This document shows, piece by piece, positions 61,412 through 64,000 of a stretch of 64,000 bases of DNA. Source of the stretch: Pseudomonas sp. ICMP 561. Lineage in GTDB: Bacteria > Pseudomonadota > Gammaproteobacteria > Pseudomonadales > Pseudomonadaceae. Under the pieces are notes generated by a model. It did no database searches. It had not been told where the DNA came from and was given only the letters and a program-made list of their open reading frames with translations. Location of the stretch: positions 1 to 64,000 of the forward strand of contig NZ_LKBT01000023.1 in the NCBI RefSeq assembly GCF_002699985.1. The letters run 5' to 3'. The stretch's first letter is position 1, and each line of letters begins with the position of its first letter. The position numbers were made by a program, and so were the translations under genes.

Positions 61412-61627
61412 ATGCTGGTAATAATGCGCGACGCAGGAGAAGTGTTTTCTATTGGTGATGACATCACCATTCAGATTCTGGCTATTCACGGTAATCAGAT
61501 ACGATTGGGAATCGAAGCGCCCAGGCACGTCAAAGTGCACCGTGCGGAAGTTTATAAACGCATCGCTCAAAGGGTTTCACAGCAGGCAACAAAAGCGAGC
61601 CGGGCGCTCCCGGACACTAAGTCGTGA
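61412..61627 (+). CDS. CsrA/RsmA-family RNA-binding regulator (RsmI-like paralogue)
   Basis: 71 residues. CsrA fold: MLVIMRDAGEVFSIGDDITI, GNQIRLGIEAP and VHRAEVYKRI with the RNA-contact Arg (near 44) kept. It differs from the main RsmA (MLILTRR start) and has a longer Ser/Lys-rich tail after residue 55, as in extra CsrA paralogues of pseudomonads. CAGGGA precedes the ATG. Binds GGA-containing leaders and alters translation. Its stop meets the stop of yheU on the other strand. Confidence 0.88.
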   Translation: MLVIMRDAGEVFSIGDDITIQILAIHGNQIRLGIEAPRHVKVHRAEVYKRIAQRVSQQATKASRALPDTKS

Positions 61628-61855
61628 TCAGTCAAAAAATTCTTTGGGCACGTCATGCTTGAGCATGAGCTGGCACTGTTGGCTTTCCAGATCGAAAAAA
61701 ATCACCGCCTGGCCTTTGCTCAATGCATGCCGGACGCGCAGTACGCGAGTTTCCAGCGGCGTTTCATCGCCGTTGTCGGTGCCGTCACGCGTGACGAAGT
61801 CCTCTATCAGGCGGGTGAGGGTATCGGCTTCGAGTTGGTCGTAAGGAATCAGCAT
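61628..61855 (-). CDS. yheU: YheU/UPF0270 family protein
   Basis: 75 residues, MLIPYDQLEADTLTRLIEDF and VTRDGTDNGDETPLETRV, the pattern of UPF0270 (E. coli YheU). Function unknown. Convergent with the CsrA-type gene with no spacer between stops. Confidence 0.9.
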   Translation of the reverse strand: MLIPYDQLEADTLTRLIEDFVTRDGTDNGDETPLETRVLRVRHALSKGQAVIFFDLESQQCQLMLKHDVPKEFFD

Positions 61856-61961
61856 GGGCGTTCTCGCATCAATTCCCGGCGATGATAGTGCCGATGTGTG
61901 GAAAAAGCAGGTGGAATAATCGCGGATTATCCCCGCCAGTAAATTTGAAACGCGATGCCCT

Positions 61962-62050
61962 TGTGGGAGCGTGGCTTGCCCGCGATAAGTCTAGCGCGAT
62001 AGGCAGGTGTACCGCGTTATCGTTTATCGCGAGCAAGCTCGGCTCCCACA
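61962..62050. repeat. Paired REP palindromes, TGTGGGAGCGTGGCTTGCCCGCGATAA type
   Basis: TGTGGGAGCGTGGCTTGCCC and an imperfect reverse complement (GCGAGCAAGCTCGGCTCCCA). In the 288-bp gap between yheU and the M42 peptidase; nothing else seen there. Confidence 0.8.
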
Positions 62051-62143
62051 TGACCGTGACCATCCTGAGATTCCACTACCCCGCATGCGTGCTAGCTGGC
62101 CAACATAGAATCTCAGACAGGACATATTTCAAGCCGAAGATTG

Positions 62144-63346
62144 CTACTCCACCTCTTCCTTATGCTGCCCAAGCAGGCTGTCGACACTCGGCACGCGGGT
62201 ATCGGTTTCCATCTGTGCGTCGTGTTCGATCTGATGGCTGAAGCGCTCCAGCGAAGATTGCGCGGGCTGTGCGTCGCTGGCGAAAACCGGCGGGCTGAGC
62301 ATGTAAGCGCCCAGCAGACGGCTCAGTGCCGCGAGGCTGTCGATGTGAGTGCGCTCGTAACCATGAGTGGCATCACAACCAAACGCGAGCAATGCGGTAC
62401 GAATGTCGTGGCCTGCGGTGACCGCCGAATGGGCATCGCTGAAGTAATAGCGGAACATGTCGCGACGTACCGGGAGTTCATTCTCACTGCCCAGACGCAG
62501 CAGATGGCGGGACAGGTGATAGTCGTAAGGGCCACCGGAATCCTGCATTGCGACACTCACGGCGTGTTCGCTGGAATGTTGACCGGGAGCAACCGGAGCG
62601 ATATCGATGCCGACGAACTCACTGACATCCCAAGGCAGTACACCTGCAGCACCGGTGCCGGTTTCCTCGGTGATGGTGAACAGTGGGTGGCAATCGATCT
62701 GCGGCTCGGCGCCGCTGTCGACGATGGCCTTGAGTGCCGCCAGTAGCGCGGCGACCCCGGCTTTATCATCCAGATGTCGAGCGCTGATATGGCCGCTTTC
62801 AGTGAACTCGGGCAGCGGGTCAAAGGCGACGAAGTCACCGATGCCAACGCCCAGGGATTCACAATCGGCCTTGGTGGTGCTGTAGGCGTCGAGGCGCAGC
62901 TCGACGTGATCCCAACTGATGGGCATTTCATCAACTGCAGTGTTGAACGCATGACCGGATGCCATCAACGGCAGCACGCTGCCGCGAATCACGCCGTGAT
63001 CAGTGAACACGCTGACGCGGCTGCCTTCGGCGAAGCGGCTCGACCAACAGCCAATCGGCGCCAGTGACAGGCGACCGTTTTCTTTCACCTCTCGCACGGC
63101 GGCGCCAATGGTGTCCAGATGCGCAGAGACTGCACGGTCAGGGCTGTTCTGTTTGCCCTTCAGCGTGGCGCGAATTGTGCCGCGACGGGTCAGTTCGAAC
63201 GGTATGCCCAATTCTTCAAGACGCTCGGCGACATAGCGCACGATGGTGTCGGTGAAACCTGTCGGGCTTGGGATCGCGAGCATTTCCAACAGGACTTTCT
63301 GCAGGTAGTTCAGATCCGGTTCGGGGATATTTTTTGCAGTGGTCAT
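62144..63346 (-). CDS. M42-family peptidase of the NAGGN osmoprotectant system
   Basis: 400 residues from ATG 63346, with AAGGAG just before it. Metal ligands of M42/M20-type peptidases: VSAHLDTIGA, HLDDKAGV, ITEETGTG, and SDAHSA, and HGYERTH near the end. It lies directly downstream of the N-acetylglutaminylglutamine synthetase gene, the arrangement known for the osmolyte N-acetylglutaminylglutamine amide, where this peptidase is the third component. Its exact role there is not settled. Confidence 0.9.
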   Translation of the reverse strand: MTTAKNIPEPDLNYLQKVLLEMLAIPSPTGFTDTIVRYVAERLEELGIPFELTRRGTIRATLKGKQNSPDRAVSAHLDTIGAAVREVKENGRLSLAPIGCWSSRFAEGSRVSVFTDHGVIRGSVLPLMASGHAFNTAVDEMPISWDHVELRLDAYSTTKADCESLGVGIGDFVAFDPLPEFTESGHISARHLDDKAGVAALLAALKAIVDSGAEPQIDCHPLFTITEETGTGAAGVLPWDVSEFVGIDIAPVAPGQHSSEHAVSVAMQDSGGPYDYHLSRHLLRLGSENELPVRRDMFRYYFSDAHSAVTAGHDIRTALLAFGCDATHGYERTHIDSLAALSRLLGAYMLSPPVFASDAQPAQSSLERFSHQIEHDAQMETDTRVPSVDSLLGQHKEEVE

Positions 63347-63441
63347 TTGAGCTCCTTCGGAGCAGCTGCAAGTTATTAGCCGCAAGCTACAAGCTGGACC
63401 GGGTCCGCTTTTGGCTTGCAGCTTGAGGCTTGAGGCTGCTC

Positions 63442-64000
63442 TCAGCTATGTGCAGGCAAACTGTGCGGAAACAGCAGATCAACAAACTTTTCTGCCGTGG
63501 GTTGCGGTTCATGGTTGGCCAGGCCGACCCGTTCATTGGCCTCGATAAATACATACTCGGGCTGATCAGCGGCAGGGACCATCAGGTCGAGGCCTACTAC
63601 CGGAATGTCCAGCGCGCGGGCTGCGCGGATAGCCGCGTCGCTCAGCACCGGGTGCAGAATCGACGTGACATCTTCAAGGCAGCCACCTGTGTGCAGGTTG
63701 GCAGTGCGGCGAACGGCCAGGCGCTCGTCCATCGGCAATATGCTGTCAAACTCATAACCTGCGTCACGTACCGTGCGCTCGGTTTCTTCATCCACGGGAA
63801 TCTTGCTTTCACCACTGGTTGCGGCGGCACGGCGACGGCTCTGGGCTTCAATCAATTGCCCGATGGTATGGCGGCCATCGCCGACCACTTCTGCCGGGCG
63901 GCGAATAGCGGCAGCCACCACCTCGAATCCGATCACGACAATGCGCAGATCAAGGCCTTCGTGAAAGCTTTCCAGAATTACCCGCGTATCGAACTGTCTG
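63442..64000 (-). CDS. ngg: N-acetylglutaminylglutamine synthetase (ATP-grasp), 3' part
   Basis: The frame is open to the right edge (RQFDTRVILESFHEGLDLRI reads on into the visible part), so only the C-terminal 185 residues are seen. ATP-grasp features: VVGDGRHTIGQLIEAQSRRR, VVGLDLMVPAADQPEYVFIE and EANERVGLANHEP with metal-binding Glu/Asn. The best fit is the synthetase of the NAGGN osmolyte pathway, supported by the adjacent M42 peptidase; asnO would be expected further right. A cyanophycin-synthetase-like ATP-grasp protein is the alternative by sequence alone. Confidence 0.88.
   Translation of the reverse strand, partial: RQFDTRVILESFHEGLDLRIVVIGFEVVAAAIRRPAEVVGDGRHTIGQLIEAQSRRRAAATSGESKIPVDEETERTVRDAGYEFDSILPMDERLAVRRTANLHTGGCLEDVTSILHPVLSDAAIRAARALDIPVVGLDLMVPAADQPEYVFIEANERVGLANHEPQPTAEKFVDLLFPHSLPAHS

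Noticed and set aside
1..64000. tRNA and rRNA genes
   Set aside because: None noticed by eye in the gaps; short tRNA-like folds were not tested by a program.

Overview
The window reads as chromosomal DNA of a fluorescent-group Pseudomonas. Protein sequences, the many short paired REP-type palindromes, and gene order all fit. From about 23.6 kb rightward the order FKBP – DUF1232 – EAL/GGDEF protein – Prc protease – quinone reductase – ABC importer – GntR regulator – M18 peptidase – RluA-type synthase – minE/D/C – HtrB – patatin – pirin – MlaA – betaine-binding protein – DUF485/ActP matches, from memory, a long syntenic block of P. aeruginosa PAO1 (around PA3262 to PA3234). Exact species cannot be fixed from the sequence alone.

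Left part (1–23.4 kb): a siderophore locus. It holds the 3' part of a large NRPS gene (open at the left edge), an alpha/beta hydrolase, a fused FhuB-type permease, a Tat-exported FhuD-type binding protein, an FhuA/FoxA-type TonB receptor with an N-terminal STN signalling domain, a PvdE-type exporter, a PvdA-type ornithine N-hydroxylase, an unrecognised 82-residue protein, an FhuF-type ferric-siderophore reductase and an FhuC-type ATPase. Candidate Fur boxes lie at three promoters and a PvdS-type iron-starvation motif lies before the pvdA-like gene. The set makes, exports, re-imports and reduces a hydroxamate peptide siderophore. The readable adenylation residues suggest a D-Ser–Gly–X segment. 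Copies of one long repeat lie on both sides of the 11.9–23.2 kb transport part; the left pair forms an ~850-bp inverted repeat.

Middle (23.6–38.1 kb): conserved housekeeping genes and an ABC importer operon with an alkaline-phosphatase-superfamily hydrolase. A divergent HutC-type regulator sits beside it, with three matching operator-like sites.

Accessory island (38.2–42.9 kb): visibly lower G+C, between the GntR gene and the M18 peptidase. It has a 54-residue membrane peptide, a G11 tract, two tandem paralogous Ig-repeat proteins ending in an unrecognised Cys-containing domain, two tandem paralogous one-domain proteins, and a decayed fragment of a third Ig gene. This is the most likely place for an undescribed system.

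Right part (43–64 kb): M18 peptidase, RluA-type synthase, Min system, HtrB-type acyltransferase, patatin, DeoR regulator, pirin, MlaA and a hydrolase. The 1.3-kb gap at 53.8–55.1 kb contains, on the minus strand, a sigma-54-type promoter followed by ~370 nt rich in AANAANAA motifs and a terminator: a CrcZ/CrcY/CrcX-family RNA. Then follow a betaine-binding protein, DUF485/ActP, a DUF3309 peptide, DUF2784, an SDR, YnfA, a CsrA paralogue, YheU, and two genes of the N-acetylglutaminylglutamine amide osmolyte system, the last cut by the right edge.
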